A stretch of DNA of 64,000 nucleotides from Niveispirillum cyanobacteriorum (GCF_002868735.1 NZ_CP025615.1:91414-155413), one strand, 5' to 3'. Shown: positions 9,221 through 18,855, counted from the stretch's first letter. A program made the numbers and translations. Notes: generated by a model from the sequence alone, not told the origin.

Positions 9221-12063
9221 GGCGGGAAGGCCGCCAGCAGAGCGTCATTCAGGGCTTTCGCCGGCAGGCCCGCCGGCAGCAGCAGGCCGCCACCGGCCAT
9301 GCGCAGCCTTTCCGCCTGGGCACCCAGATCGAAGGCCGCCACGGGCAGGCCGGCATCCATCACATGGGTCAGCGCATAGCACCAGGTCTCCGGCCAGACA
9401 GAGGGCAGCAAGGCCGCATGCGGGCGCAGTTCCGCCAGGAGTGCGGGAGCCTCTTCCTCCTTGTAACGGCCTGTCATGAAGACCCGGCCCGTATCCGCCA
9501 GCGCGTCGTCATCCATGCTGTAGCCCAGAATCAGGAACAGCAGCGGCAGGTTCCGTTCCGCCGCATCGCGCGCGCAATCCAGCAGCAGTCCATAGCCCTT
9601 GGGCGGCCCGATGGCGCCGGGGACCACGATACGCAACGCCTCCCCCGGCCGCCGGACCGGCAGGGCTGGGGAAGGGGGGGCGGGTCGGGCTGTTTCCGCA
9701 GGTGCCACCTGGAAATGGGCCGTGGGCACATAGCGGCGCATACGGTTGGCCGTATCGTGACTAGAGCAGCCGACGGTCTGGGCACCCTGTAATACCTGCC
9801 GTGTCAGGTCGCGCCAGGCGGTCACCGAGCGGTCGATACCCAACAGATCGCCATGCGTCGCGACGCAAACCTCGCATTGGGCTGTCTCCGGCTCTCCGCA
9901 ATAGTTCCAATCACCGTCCAGCAGGTTGATGCGGGGGCATATCCAGCCATAGTCATGGATATGGGCCCGGTAGGGGAACCAGCCGGCCAGTCGGGATAAC
10001 AGATCGCCCGACATCTGTGCGGGATGATGCAGTTCAGCGCCGGTCACGCCCAGGTGCCGCAGATCGGCCCGCAGATCGTCCAATTCCGTCCCGGCATCAT
10101 AAATCAGATTGGTCAGATGCGGCGCATCCGGGGCTTCCAGCCGTAGCGTCGGATGCCCGGCCTCCGGCTGCGCGGGGCGCAGGATCAGCACATCCTGCCC
10201 GCCCTTGCCCCTGTCCTTAACCAACTGGTCGATAAAGCGGTCGGTTCCCCCGCCCAACTGCGCGCAGAGGACCAGGGCCGGGCGCGGGGACCCTTGCCCC
10301 CCCAGTTGTGCCAGATCCAGCCGCCGGCGCGCCAGGCGCAGGGGATCGGCAGCGATGAAGGTATTGATATCAGCCTGATATCCTGGATAGCGCTGTTCCA
10401 GGATCGCCAGGGCCGCATCGATCCGGGCCTGTTTGCCCGTGCTGAAGGATGCGCTGCCGACATGGCCCACGAACAGATCCAGGGCCATACGGTGCCGCCA
10501 GCCAGCAGCAGCGGCCCGCAGGCAGAAATCATTCTCTTCGCCATAGCCCGTGCCGAAGGCGTCGGCGTCGAACCAGCCGACCCGGGCCAGACAGTCCCGC
10601 CTGATATACATGCAGAAACCGACTGCCGTCGGAATGTCCAGCACCTGCCCGGCCAGATACTGGCCCGCCAGCCGGTTCAGCGCATCGATATCGACGCTTG
10701 CCAGGGCTGTCGACGCATTGGCCGCGGGATAGGAACAGATGGTGGCGTCATTCGACCAGGGCGTGACGGTGCCTGTGTCCGCATCCCGGTGGGCGGCGGC
10801 CCGCAGGCGGCCAAGCCAGCCATCGCTGACCAGTGTATCAGCATTAAGCAGCACGACATCCCGCCCCGGATGCTGGGCCATGCCGATATTGACCGACCGC
10901 ACGAAGCCCAGATTGCCGGGATTGCGGATCAGGACAAGTTTTCCGGCCGCCGCCAGCCCGTCCAGAAACCGGCTGATCCGCTCGTCAGGGCTGGCATCAT
11001 CAATGGCCAGGATCCGCATCGCCGTTCCGGGGGACCGGGTCAGCAGGGCGTTGAAACAGGCCTTTGTCGCCTCAAGGTCGCCATAGACCGGCACCACAAT
11101 ATCGACAATACCATCATCGGTGCCAACAACCCCGGGAACCGTGACTGGTTCGCCCGTCAGTTCAAAGAACAGGCCAGGGCAAACGGCATCCGCGGGCGGA
11201 TCAATGGCAAGGGCAGGCACATCCGCCACCTTGGTCGCCAGAGCGGCCAGCGCGGGACTACCCGTGGGGCGAGGGGAGATGATATGCCGCGACAGCACCC
11301 GGTCCCCGTCCCGTAACAGCAGGGTGACAGGCCGGGACGGACAGGCAAGGTCCATCGCCTGCACTATCCAGCGGGCCTTAATACCGGGTTCGACAATGGC
11401 GGTCAGACGCGGCGCCGATAACCATGACGCATCAATCGGGCCCGATACCAGATCCACCCCGTTTGCCGATACAACCGGATCGGCGATCCCGCGCAAGCCA
11501 TCCGGGATCGGCAACGCGGCCAGCCGGGCCTGATCAGACGCCGCCATCCGGGACTGCACTAGCACCATTTGTCGCCAGCGCACGGTCAGTTCCCAGGTGC
11601 CGGGCGGTACCACGCAATGGATGCACCGGCCCGTCACATAGGCCAAGGGTTGGTTAGCCGACAGCGCATGCTTAATCAGGGCCTGTGCCGCATCCGGATC
11701 GGTTTCAGCATGCCATAGCAACGCCCGCATGATGTCGGCGGACAGGGGCGGGCCTTGCGCCGCCAACCCCTTTGCCGCCACGCCATGCAACGGATCCAGA
11801 CGCAACGCTTCTAACAGCAGGGCCATTGTTTGTTGACGGTCACCACGCAGATGCCAGGCCGTGGCCGCAACGGCCAGATCATCGGGATGCACCGGTTCCA
11901 GTCGCGCCAGACGGATAGCCAGCAATATGGCCCGTTCATGATCCCGATCTGCCAGTGCCTTGAAAAACTGGGACCGCAGAAAGGGCCGGCCCGATAGCGC
12001 GGAAGCCGGATCGGGAGAGGGTTGAGAATCGTCAGTGCGGGGCTCAGCGTGGGACAATGGCAA
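9214..12063 (-). CDS. Large multidomain glycosyltransferase (helical N-terminus, GT2 core, GT4-like C-terminus)
   Basis: 949 residues. The N-terminal ~120 residues are TPR-like helices. The GT2 core starts near residue 330 (VDIVVPVYGDLEATKACF) and has DDASPDE, LNADTLVSDGWL and YGEENDFCLRA. The C-terminal third has a GT4/GT-B look (RIVVPGAIGPPKGYGLLL, a late segment ending PSVWPETWCYAL). This two-headed design is known in enzymes adding successive sugars. No ATG is available near the start; TTG at 12063 lies inside the end of the upstream gene (20-base overlap), arguing for coupled translation. Convergent overlap with the RgpF-like gene is 7 bases. Confidence 0.85.
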   Translation of the reverse strand: MPLSHAEPRTDDSQPSPDPASALSGRPFLRSQFFKALADRDHERAILLAIRLARLEPVHPDDLAVAATAWHLRGDRQQTMALLLEALRLDPLHGVAAKGLAAQGPPLSADIMRALLWHAETDPDAAQALIKHALSANQPLAYVTGRCIHCVVPPGTWELTVRWRQMVLVQSRMAASDQARLAALPIPDGLRGIADPVVSANGVDLVSGPIDASWLSAPRLTAIVEPGIKARWIVQAMDLACPSRPVTLLLRDGDRVLSRHIISPRPTGSPALAALATKVADVPALAIDPPADAVCPGLFFELTGEPVTVPGVVGTDDGIVDIVVPVYGDLEATKACFNALLTRSPGTAMRILAIDDASPDERISRFLDGLAAAGKLVLIRNPGNLGFVRSVNIGMAQHPGRDVVLLNADTLVSDGWLGRLRAAAHRDADTGTVTPWSNDATICSYPAANASTALASVDIDALNRLAGQYLAGQVLDIPTAVGFCMYIRRDCLARVGWFDADAFGTGYGEENDFCLRAAAAGWRHRMALDLFVGHVGSASFSTGKQARIDAALAILEQRYPGYQADINTFIAADPLRLARRRLDLAQLGGQGSPRPALVLCAQLGGGTDRFIDQLVKDRGKGGQDVLILRPAQPEAGHPTLRLEAPDAPHLTNLIYDAGTELDDLRADLRHLGVTGAELHHPAQMSGDLLSRLAGWFPYRAHIHDYGWICPRINLLDGDWNYCGEPETAQCEVCVATHGDLLGIDRSVTAWRDLTRQVLQGAQTVGCSSHDTANRMRRYVPTAHFQVAPAETARPAPPSPALPVRRPGEALRIVVPGAIGPPKGYGLLLDCARDAAERNLPLLFLILGYSMDDDALADTGRVFMTGRYKEEEAPALLAELRPHAALLPSVWPETWCYALTHVMDAGLPVAAFDLGAQAERLRMAGGGLLLPAGLPAKALNDALLAAFPPQ

Positions 12064-12838
12064 CCCGGACAGCGATCATAGGGTCCTGCGCCTGCGGCGA
12101 CCGGCAGGGTTCCCCATCGGTCCCGGTGATTTCGCCATGGCGTAGGAACCGTGCCCCATAGACGACGCGATGGCTGTTCGCCAGGGGAGGCAGAAGGCGG
12201 AAGGCGATTCCGGCCAAGGGAGCCCCCCCAGGGTTGCCCAGGCGACCGGGGGCAGGGGTCCAATGCCCGTCAGACGAACTGGCACCAGGCACATGATATT
12301 GCAGCAGTTGACCGACAGCCGGGGTCACCTCCACCCGCAGCGCCTCGATCCAGAAAGGCTCGTCCGAAGCCGCCCATTCACCGGCGTTGAAATGCCGCTC
12401 GCCCTGCTGCTGGATATGGATATGAACACTCAGCCCCACCGCTGGGGCTGTGGTTATACGGTTCAGCCGCTTGATCTCCAGGTCCGGGCATTTCTGCAAT
12501 TCGGGTCCATAGAGATAATTGGTGATCAGCAGGGGGGCAGAACCGGCCGGAACGGTGATGACGGCTTCGTCCATACCGCTCAACCAGACCACGGGAGCCA
12601 GTTCCCCCTTGGTCAGGAAGGACGGCGCTAGGGTGCCCGGCTGCGGAATTGAGGAAATCTGTACGGCTGGGAAGCCCACACCATTCACGACGCGAAGCGG
12701 CTGACCCGATGGTTTCACGGAGGCCAGATAAAGCCCCTCTGGCAGGGGAAGAACCTGTGCCGATGACCGGAACCGGTCGGACCCCGAAGCACGGTCCTGA
12801 ACCGGTGCCAGACTGTTTATCGTCGACATGTCCATCAT
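12044..12838 (-). CDS. Hypothetical protein in glycosyltransferase operon
   Basis: 264 residues if started at ATG 12838. A longer open frame begins at 12892, but that lies inside the terminator hairpin of the RTX-like gene, so the internal start is preferred. The sequence is rich in Pro, Gly and beta-forming residues (LPLPEGLYLASVKPSG, VVWLSGMDEAVITVPAGSAPLLITNYLYG, FWIEALRVEV). It has no membrane segment, no signal peptide and no nucleotide-binding motif, suggesting beta-sandwich structure. I do not recognise the family. Its 3' end overlaps the large glycosyltransferase gene, so it probably acts in the same process, for instance as a binding or scaffold partner. Confidence 0.6.
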   Translation of the reverse strand: MMDMSTINSLAPVQDRASGSDRFRSSAQVLPLPEGLYLASVKPSGQPLRVVNGVGFPAVQISSIPQPGTLAPSFLTKGELAPVVWLSGMDEAVITVPAGSAPLLITNYLYGPELQKCPDLEIKRLNRITTAPAVGLSVHIHIQQQGERHFNAGEWAASDEPFWIEALRVEVTPAVGQLLQYHVPGASSSDGHWTPAPGRLGNPGGAPLAGIAFRLLPPLANSHRVVYGARFLRHGEITGTDGEPCRSPQAQDPMIAVRVAIVPR

Positions 12839-12878
12839 GGCCTGGGCCCTGATCAAAGAGAAGTGAACGTAACAAAAA

Positions 12879-12906
12879 GAAATGGCGGACAAAAGTCCGC
12901 CATTTC
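12879..12906 (-). terminator. Rho-independent terminator after RTX-like gene
   Basis: A perfect 12-bp stem (GAAATGGCGGAC / GTCCGCCATTTC) closes an AAAA loop. On the minus strand it is followed by a T-rich run (complement of 12872-12878). It lies 24 bases after the stop of the RTX-like gene and separates it from the downstream unknown gene and glycosyltransferase. Confidence 0.88.
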
Positions 12907-12929
12907 TATCATTCGATCATCAAGCGCGC

Positions 12930-13856
12930 TTACTTGATGGTGAACCAGTTGACATTGATCCCCGTGACACCGGCCAGCGTGATGGTCGAACCATCCGGCA
13001 TAGTGAGGATGGTGTTGCCACCCGACACGGTCGCCCGGCTGATGATGTCCGTGAGAGACAGGCCCGCCGCAGCGATATCCGAGTAATTGGCAAGGCCTAA
13101 CGTATCGCTGGCCGGGTCGAAGCCGCTGATCACGTCATTGCCGCCACCGCTGGTATAGACGAAAACATCCTTACCAGCGCCACCGACCATCGTGTCGTTG
13201 CCGACCTCACCAATCAGCACGCCGCCACCAGTGGCAGCCACGATGCTGTCGGCACCAGCACCACCGCCGAGGGTTGCCGTACCGGAGCCGCCAATCAGGG
13301 TATCTGCACCGCCGCCGCCATTGGCGACGCCAAAATCACCAAGGGTGACGCGGTCATTGCCGGTACCGGAGACAACCGTGTCATTACCGGTGCCGGTGGC
13401 GATGACCATGTTTTGCGTTGAGTTGCTGCCATCAATGAGCTGCGTACCGGCATTACCGACGATCAGAGAGGTGTTCGAACTGGCGATGAACCCGGTGACG
13501 ACATTGGAACTGATGTTCTTCCCGTCAAAGATAACGCCACCCGTGTTGCTGTCAGCGACCACGTTGGTGATCGTCTTCGTGTCAGTCGTTGTCACGGCGG
13601 CGGCAGAGAGGACGGAAATGGAGTTAGGCGTAGTGTTCTCAAGCGTAATGCTCTGAACACTGGTAGCTTCGAACGTACCTACCAGAACCTTGGTTTCGCT
13701 ACTGCCGCCGGGGACGGTGGAGGGTGCCGGAACTGTCACGGTCGTCGGAGCCGGCGCGGTGGCGAAGTTTGACTGCAGCAGGTTGCTGATTACGGTATTA
13801 TCCGCTTGGGTCGTACCCACAGTCTCAATCGTAGTGCCGCCAGCCAACGTTGCCAT
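12930..13856 (-). CDS. RTX-type hemolysin-like calcium-binding repeat protein, putative type I secretion substrate
   Basis: 308 residues. The first ~60 are low-complexity Thr/Pro/Val. A region of degenerate glycine-aspartate nonapeptides follows (GTGNDTVVSGTGNDRVTLG, GGGGADTLIGGSG, GGGAGADSIVA, GNDTMVGGAGKDVF), folding into a calcium-loaded parallel beta-roll in this family. The C-terminus (about 60 residues, DVISGFDPASDTLGL, then a hydrophobic tail ending INVNWFTIK) resembles the uncleaved signal of type I substrates. ATG at 13856 is chosen because CGGGGG sits just upstream; the frame could extend two codons to a TTG. No signal peptide and no catalytic domain, so a small adhesin or surface-layer-like role is likelier than toxin. 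The HlyB/HlyD-like pair at 1-2777 is the obvious exporter. Confidence 0.88.
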   Translation of the reverse strand: MATLAGGTTIETVGTTQADNTVISNLLQSNFATAPAPTTVTVPAPSTVPGGSSETKVLVGTFEATSVQSITLENTTPNSISVLSAAAVTTTDTKTITNVVADSNTGGVIFDGKNISSNVVTGFIASSNTSLIVGNAGTQLIDGSNSTQNMVIATGTGNDTVVSGTGNDRVTLGDFGVANGGGGADTLIGGSGTATLGGGAGADSIVAATGGGVLIGEVGNDTMVGGAGKDVFVYTSGGGNDVISGFDPASDTLGLANYSDIAAAGLSLTDIISRATVSGGNTILTMPDGSTITLAGVTGINVNWFTIK

Positions 13857-14046
13857 CACCAACCCCCGTTTATTTCTAGAGCAGCCCTGTTCAGGCTACC
13901 TACGTCGAGAAACAAAATTTCCCAGCCGCATTCGATGTAAAGTCTTAAGAGTTGTATCATTCACCAATCCAAGGCGCAACGTGCTTAGCAGGCGCAGCAT
14001 ATATGCCATAAGCACTATGCCATAGGGTTTCGCGGTATGCTGACGC

Positions 14047-15792
14047 TCAAATCCGGACGGCTGATGCAGCGAGAGAGAGCGCCGTTGCTACGGACTGGTC
14101 TCTGCTCAGCGCAGCATCGCCCCATGCTGAGAACAGAAAAGTGGCTTCGTTATGCGCACCAAGCAGAACTAGCCGAATCAGAGTCAATTTACGAGCGTGG
14201 CTGATCGTAGCCCACGCTTCATCAGCACGAGGGGTCGTCCAAATCGCCCATAGGGCTGCTCGTACCGACTCAGCATCCTGTGCGGCCTCGATTGCAGTGA
14301 AGGCTGGGTTGATGGTAATAGGCATTCCTGCTGATATTGTGCGATGCAGCAATTCGCTTTCATTCAGCTCCCCTGAATCCTGGGGTAGCAATCCCTGCCA
14401 GAGAATATTGGGATTGTGCGTCGCCCGCAGATCATCAATGATGGCCTGCCTTAGTTCTTTCCTGAAGGAAATAGGCAGCAGCAACCCGTCCTCGCCGCCT
14501 CGCTCAATTAATGTCAGGAGGGGGGCTGCATTGGCGCCAATGCCGATTGAAGCCGTCAGGTGTAGCCGGATAGCCGCCATGGACAGCAGTTCCGTCTCTC
14601 CATCCTCAATTCCCATGGGACGAATAGCGCGCCGTAGCGAGGCACCGAGCAAGGCGGCCTGCCCTGCGTAAAACGCGGCTGCCCGGGCATCAGCTTCTGC
14701 ATTATTGGCCAGCACAGCACGAAAATAGAGCAGGCCCGTGATGTTTCCCGGTAGCAGTGTAAGCCAGCTTCGGCCGTCAATCCCCGATTCGGGTAGGATC
14801 AACCCCTCCGGTCTTTCGATATCGATGCCGAATCGGGCACGCATGGAAACGGCAATCTCTGCATAGAGCGTCAATGCCTCGTCATTGCGCCCGGCATTCA
14901 CCAGTTCCTTTAAGAGCCGGTAGTGCAAGCCCGACAGCAGGGGGGCCACAATGTCCGGTGTCACGATGCGCCGGCGCAGATAGTCGATATAGCGATCATC
15001 ATCCAGGGCGCGCGGCGGTGGCAGGGGGATGTTGGCGGCCAGGGCGCGCAGAGTGGTGCCATGCACCTCCACCCGCACATTGGCGAAACCGGCTTCATAC
15101 AGCGCCATCTCCAGCCCCTTGGCGCTGAACAGGGTCAGGTGCAGGCCGGGACTGGCAATAGGGATCAGCATGCCCGGTGTCGTGCCGGGATTGAGGGCAG
15201 CACCATTTGGGGTGGTCAGGGCCACAATGCCCTTATCCCCCACGGCGTGGCGCATGGCGGCCAGGAAGGGGGCCGGTTCGGGTATATGCTCGATTACCTC
15301 TGACGCGTAGGCGACATTAAACGGCTCTGTCAGGGGGGTGTCGCTGGTCCAGTAATCACGGGTGATATCCAGCCCCAGATAGTCGCGCCCCAGCACGGCC
15401 ATGCCCGACGGATCATAACCCTTGGCCGTCCAGCCCAGCACGGTCTGGACATAATCGCTGGGAAAGCCGAAACCGCCCCCGATCTCCAGCATGCGGCCCT
15501 GGCCCGGCTCCATGAACCCCAGCGGCTCCAGCATGGAACGCAGGCCCGCCCCCTGTTCCATATAATAATGGACGAAGGTGACATCGGGTGCTTCGTCCCC
15601 ACGATAATCGGCACCGGCCCGATCGGTGGAGAAGCGGGAGGCACAGGCCGGGCATTCCACGATCTGCCAATCGGCCCCGCCGGGCCCGGAATCGGGCAGC
15701 AGCAGGACCGGCGCATGCGGGCCAGCATTAGCGCAGACCGGGCAGGTTCCGGGGACGGCTTCGGTGGCATTGTCCGGCCAGATGAACTGCAA
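14047..15792 (-). CDS. SAM-dependent methyltransferase with N-terminal zinc ribbon
   Basis: 581 residues. The N-terminus has two CPxC knuckles (CPVC at ~18, CPAC at ~48) forming a zinc ribbon. A Rossmann methyltransferase domain follows with motif I MLEIGGGFGFPSDY (~95) and then GYDPSGMAVLG, YASEVIEHIPEPAPFL and ALTTPNG. The last ~280 residues are helical, TPR-like and of unknown function. The domain pair resembles Methyltransf_23-type sugar or lipid methyltransferases in glycan clusters. A TTG start at 15792 is preceded by GCGGGAG at suitable distance. It is divergent from the GT4 gene at 15939. Likely role: methyl capping or decoration of a glycan residue; substrate not determinable. Confidence 0.82.
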   Translation of the reverse strand: MQFIWPDNATEAVPGTCPVCANAGPHAPVLLLPDSGPGGADWQIVECPACASRFSTDRAGADYRGDEAPDVTFVHYYMEQGAGLRSMLEPLGFMEPGQGRMLEIGGGFGFPSDYVQTVLGWTAKGYDPSGMAVLGRDYLGLDITRDYWTSDTPLTEPFNVAYASEVIEHIPEPAPFLAAMRHAVGDKGIVALTTPNGAALNPGTTPGMLIPIASPGLHLTLFSAKGLEMALYEAGFANVRVEVHGTTLRALAANIPLPPPRALDDDRYIDYLRRRIVTPDIVAPLLSGLHYRLLKELVNAGRNDEALTLYAEIAVSMRARFGIDIERPEGLILPESGIDGRSWLTLLPGNITGLLYFRAVLANNAEADARAAAFYAGQAALLGASLRRAIRPMGIEDGETELLSMAAIRLHLTASIGIGANAAPLLTLIERGGEDGLLLPISFRKELRQAIIDDLRATHNPNILWQGLLPQDSGELNESELLHRTISAGMPITINPAFTAIEAAQDAESVRAALWAIWTTPRADEAWATISHARKLTLIRLVLLGAHNEATFLFSAWGDAALSRDQSVATALSLAASAVRI

Positions 15793-15938
15793 GGGTCTAC
15801 TCCCGCTTCACATAAAGTCAGTCATAAATGGGCTGCGCAGCATATGGTCATAGTCTGACGGTGCAAACCAATTGTGTCTTGTGGCCCCCCCTTATGTACG
15901 CCACCTTGCGCGCCAGCACCGGATGCCAATGGACACAC

Positions 15939-17186
15939 ATGTACAAGGTACTGTTTCTGCACAACCAGTTCCCCGGGCAGTTCCTGCATCTGGCCCCGTA
16001 TCTGGCCCGTCTGCCGGGAGTTCAGGTCGATGCGATGGCCAGCGATCCGGTGCGCGAACTGGCGGGTGTGACCCTGCATCGCTATAGCGTGGATGTCTCC
16101 GCTGATAACCGCCCGCACCCCTATCTGATCAAGTCGGATCAGGCCATCTGGCGGGGCCAGGCTGTGCTGGCCGCCTGTGTACTGCTGTCCCAAACCGGCT
16201 ACAGGCCCAATCTGGTGATCGGCCATAATGGCTGGGGCGAGCTGCTTTATCTGAAGGATCTCTGGCCGGACGTACCTGTCATCGGCTATTGCGAGTTTTA
16301 TTATCACGGGGTCGGGGTGGATGTCGGGTTCGATCCACCGGGGCCGGTCAATCTGGATATGCTGGCGCGGGTCCGCAGCCTGAATGCTCATCATCTGCTG
16401 GGGATGGCAGCCATTGACCGGGGAATCAGCCCAACCCGCTGGCAGCACGACCTGCATCCGGCGTTCCTGCACCCCAAACTGTCCGTGATCCATGATGGGA
16501 TTGATACACAAACCGCCAGCCCCGGTCCCGCCCAGCCCCTGATCCTGCCGGATGGTCGGCGTCTGGAACCGGGCATGCCGTTGGTCACCTATATCGCCCG
16601 CGATCTGGAACCCTATCGCGGCTTTCCCATCATGATGCGGGCCGCCGCCCATCTGTTACGCAGCCGTCCCGATCTGCGGCTGGTGATTGCCGGCGGCGAT
16701 GGGGTTTCTTACGGCACCCCCCCGCCGGACGGGGGTACTTGGCGGGCGAAGATGCTGGCCGAACTGGGCGATCAACTGCCGTTGGACCGCGTGCATTTCC
16801 TGGGCACCATCCCACATGCAGATTTCATCAATCTGATGCGCCTGTCATCGGCCCATGTTTATCTGACCTATCCGTTCGTCCTCAGTTGGTCCATGCTGGA
16901 GGCCATGGCCTGTGGGGTCAGCCTTGTGGCGTCCGATACGCCGCCCGTCAGGGAAGTGGTGGAACAAGGCCGCAACGGCATCCTGGTCCCGTTTCATGAC
17001 CCGGTTGCGGTCGCGGCGGGCCTGGGGATGGCGTTGGATATCCCGCCCGGTCAGCGTCAGGCGATGCGCAATAGCGCTCGGCAGACTGTGATCGACCATT
17101 ATGACCTAAACCGGGTGGCATTGCCGGCCTGGCTGACCATGCTGCATCGGGAGTTCGGGCTTCCGTATGCTTCGCCGCCGGGTTAG
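15939..17186 (+). CDS. GT4-family glycosyltransferase (Glyco_trans_4_3 N-terminal type)
   Basis: 415 residues from ATG 15939, where the fold begins (MYKVLFLHNQFPGQFLHLA, the hallmark of this GT-B subgroup). The open frame runs back to 15828, but those residues look non-coding and lie in the divergent promoter region. The C-terminal nucleotide-sugar domain shows YIARDLEPYRGFPIMM, LRLVIAGGDGVSYG, VHFLGTIPHADFINLM and the donor-binding SMLEAMACGVSLVASDTPPVREV. Probably a retaining cytoplasmic transferase. The downstream Sel1-repeat gene overlaps its end by 20 bases if started at 17167. Confidence 0.88.
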   Translation: MYKVLFLHNQFPGQFLHLAPYLARLPGVQVDAMASDPVRELAGVTLHRYSVDVSADNRPHPYLIKSDQAIWRGQAVLAACVLLSQTGYRPNLVIGHNGWGELLYLKDLWPDVPVIGYCEFYYHGVGVDVGFDPPGPVNLDMLARVRSLNAHHLLGMAAIDRGISPTRWQHDLHPAFLHPKLSVIHDGIDTQTASPGPAQPLILPDGRRLEPGMPLVTYIARDLEPYRGFPIMMRAAAHLLRSRPDLRLVIAGGDGVSYGTPPPDGGTWRAKMLAELGDQLPLDRVHFLGTIPHADFINLMRLSSAHVYLTYPFVLSWSMLEAMACGVSLVASDTPPVREVVEQGRNGILVPFHDPVAVAAGLGMALDIPPGQRQAMRNSARQTVIDHYDLNRVALPAWLTMLHREFGLPYASPPG

Positions 17187-18849
17187 ATCAGGAGCTGGCT
17201 TTGTCTGGAACCCATCGATGACGTCCTCTCCTGTGTCGCCTCGCTTATGGCATCGGTTGTTCAACCGGTTGTTCGGCACCCCGCACCAGCGGGGCTACCG
17301 CGCGGCTGCCCGCGCGAAGCTCACCAAAGCCGTGGCAATCTGGCACGAAGCCGCCCAGACAGGAGATGGGGATTGTCAATTGGCGCTGGCGGAGGCCTTG
17401 TGGCACGGACAGGGCACACTGCCCGATCCGGGAGCCGCCTTGCGCTGGTATGAGCAGGCCGCCCTTGCGGGCCGCCCCCTGGCCCAGGCCCGGCTCGCTG
17501 CCGCTTATGCGATGGGCGTGCCTGAGACGCATACACGGCAAGGCAAGCCTTCCTACGCCTTCACCAGGGATAGAAGCAAAGCCCGCCACTGGGCGAAGAT
17601 CGCGGCCGAGCAGGGGTATGTGGACGCACAGGTTCTTCTGGCCTGGCTGTTGAGCCGTGAAGAGGAAAACGCAGCCCGTGACGTGGCCGGGGCCATCGAC
17701 TGGTATGGTCGTGCCCTGGATCAGGGTAGTGCCGCTGCCATGATAGGGCTGGCAGGCCTTATTAGCGCCGGAGAGGTGCCCGACCAAGGGCCGGAGGATG
17801 CCTTCCAGCTTTACCGAAAGGCTGCGGATCAAGGATACAAGACCGCCTTCTACCATCTCGGTGTGTGCCTCCTCCAGGGAACCGGCGTGGTGGCGGATCC
17901 GAAGGAGGCCCAACGGTGGCTGCGCCGAGCGGCAGATGGCGGTATCACAGGCGCCATCCGTGTTCTGGGCCTGATCCATCTGCGCGGCCTGGCGGGGGAA
18001 CCTGTGGATATGGGGCAGGCTGAGACCTGGCTGCGCCGCGCCGCGGTCAAAGGGGATACGGAAAGCATGGTGCTGCTGGCCGATCTACATGCCACCGGCA
18101 AGGCAAAGATCGCCAATCAAGCGGAAGCCATCCTCTGGTACGTGACTGCGTCCGATGCCGGATATGCGCGGGCTACGACCGCCCTGGGCAAGGCGCACTT
18201 GACCGGCCAGGGCGTGCTGATCGACCATGACCGAGCCATCGCCTTGTTCGAGCGGGTGGCGGATGAGGATCCTGAAGCCCGGTTCCAACTGGGCCTTTGC
18301 CACTTGCTGGGCAAGGGGACGCCCGTCAACCAGGCGGTGGCAGCCCAGCATCTGCTGAAGGCGTCCGAGCAGCAACATCCAGACGCTGCCTATAATTATG
18401 GAGCCCTGCTCCATAATGGCATCGGCGTGCCACAGGACCGGCAGGGCGCGCTGAATTTCTATAATGCCGCTGCCGAATTGGGCAGTGCGTCGGGCCAGTA
18501 CCGTATGGCCTATGCCTATGCACTGGGCCAGGAAGTACCAGAAGATCCCGACCGCGCCATTGAACTGTTTACAGCTGCGGCAGAACAGGAACATCACATC
18601 GCGCAGGTCAATCTGGTACGGATGCTGCTTAAGCATTATCCTGACGACCGTGCGGCACTGGAGAAATGGAGGGAGAGGATTCGTATCTCGCGCCATATTA
18701 ACAGCCCGGAAACAGCTACCATACTGGCGGAACTGGCATGGCGTCTAGACCAAGATGCCAAAGCGGCCTTGGCTCTGTTACGGGAATTCGTGCCCGCAAA
18801 TGACCTGATGGGCCAATATGTTCGGGAGATGATCACTAGGTCCTGTTAG
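17167..18849 (+). CDS. Sel1-like (SLR/TPR) repeat protein
   Basis: 560 residues made almost wholly of ~36-residue Sel1-like repeats with the pattern A..wy..AA..G...A...LG.....G.gv..d...A. Examples are LAEALWHGQGTLPDPGAAL, LGVCLLQGTGVVADPKEAQ, LGKAHLTGQGVLIDHDRAI and YGALLHNGIGVPQDRQGAL. I count roughly eleven units. Such solenoids mediate protein-protein contacts and often lie in exopolysaccharide or envelope-stress loci. The N-terminal ~45 residues are basic and lack a clear signal peptide, so it may be cytoplasmic; ATG 17218 is an alternative start. Role here unknown; assembly scaffold is a guess. Confidence 0.85.
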   Translation: MLRRRVRSGAGFVWNPSMTSSPVSPRLWHRLFNRLFGTPHQRGYRAAARAKLTKAVAIWHEAAQTGDGDCQLALAEALWHGQGTLPDPGAALRWYEQAALAGRPLAQARLAAAYAMGVPETHTRQGKPSYAFTRDRSKARHWAKIAAEQGYVDAQVLLAWLLSREEENAARDVAGAIDWYGRALDQGSAAAMIGLAGLISAGEVPDQGPEDAFQLYRKAADQGYKTAFYHLGVCLLQGTGVVADPKEAQRWLRRAADGGITGAIRVLGLIHLRGLAGEPVDMGQAETWLRRAAVKGDTESMVLLADLHATGKAKIANQAEAILWYVTASDAGYARATTALGKAHLTGQGVLIDHDRAIALFERVADEDPEARFQLGLCHLLGKGTPVNQAVAAQHLLKASEQQHPDAAYNYGALLHNGIGVPQDRQGALNFYNAAAELGSASGQYRMAYAYALGQEVPEDPDRAIELFTAAAEQEHHIAQVNLVRMLLKHYPDDRAALEKWRERIRISRHINSPETATILAELAWRLDQDAKAALALLREFVPANDLMGQYVREMITRSC

Positions 18850-18855
18850 ATGCGG

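Noticed and set aside
10153..11316. Plus-strand open frame of 387 codons inside the large glycosyltransferase
   Set aside because: High-GC antisense shadow, rich in Arg/Gly/Gln with no motif; the minus strand carries a clear GT2 core.
12838..12892. Extended N-terminus of the unknown protein at 12044-12838
   Set aside because: The added codons lie in the terminator hairpin of the upstream RTX-like gene and have no ribosome binding site.
13192..13656. Plus-strand open frame of 154 codons across the RTX gene
   Set aside because: It is the antisense of glycine-aspartate repeats, which open long Pro/Val-rich shadow frames. The minus-strand frame has the ribosome binding site, terminator and family motifs.
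12930..13856. Repetitive DNA of the RTX gene as a CRISPR or satellite array
   Set aside because: Repeat units are irregular, encode nonapeptides in frame and have no unique spacers. No CRISPR array was seen anywhere in the window.
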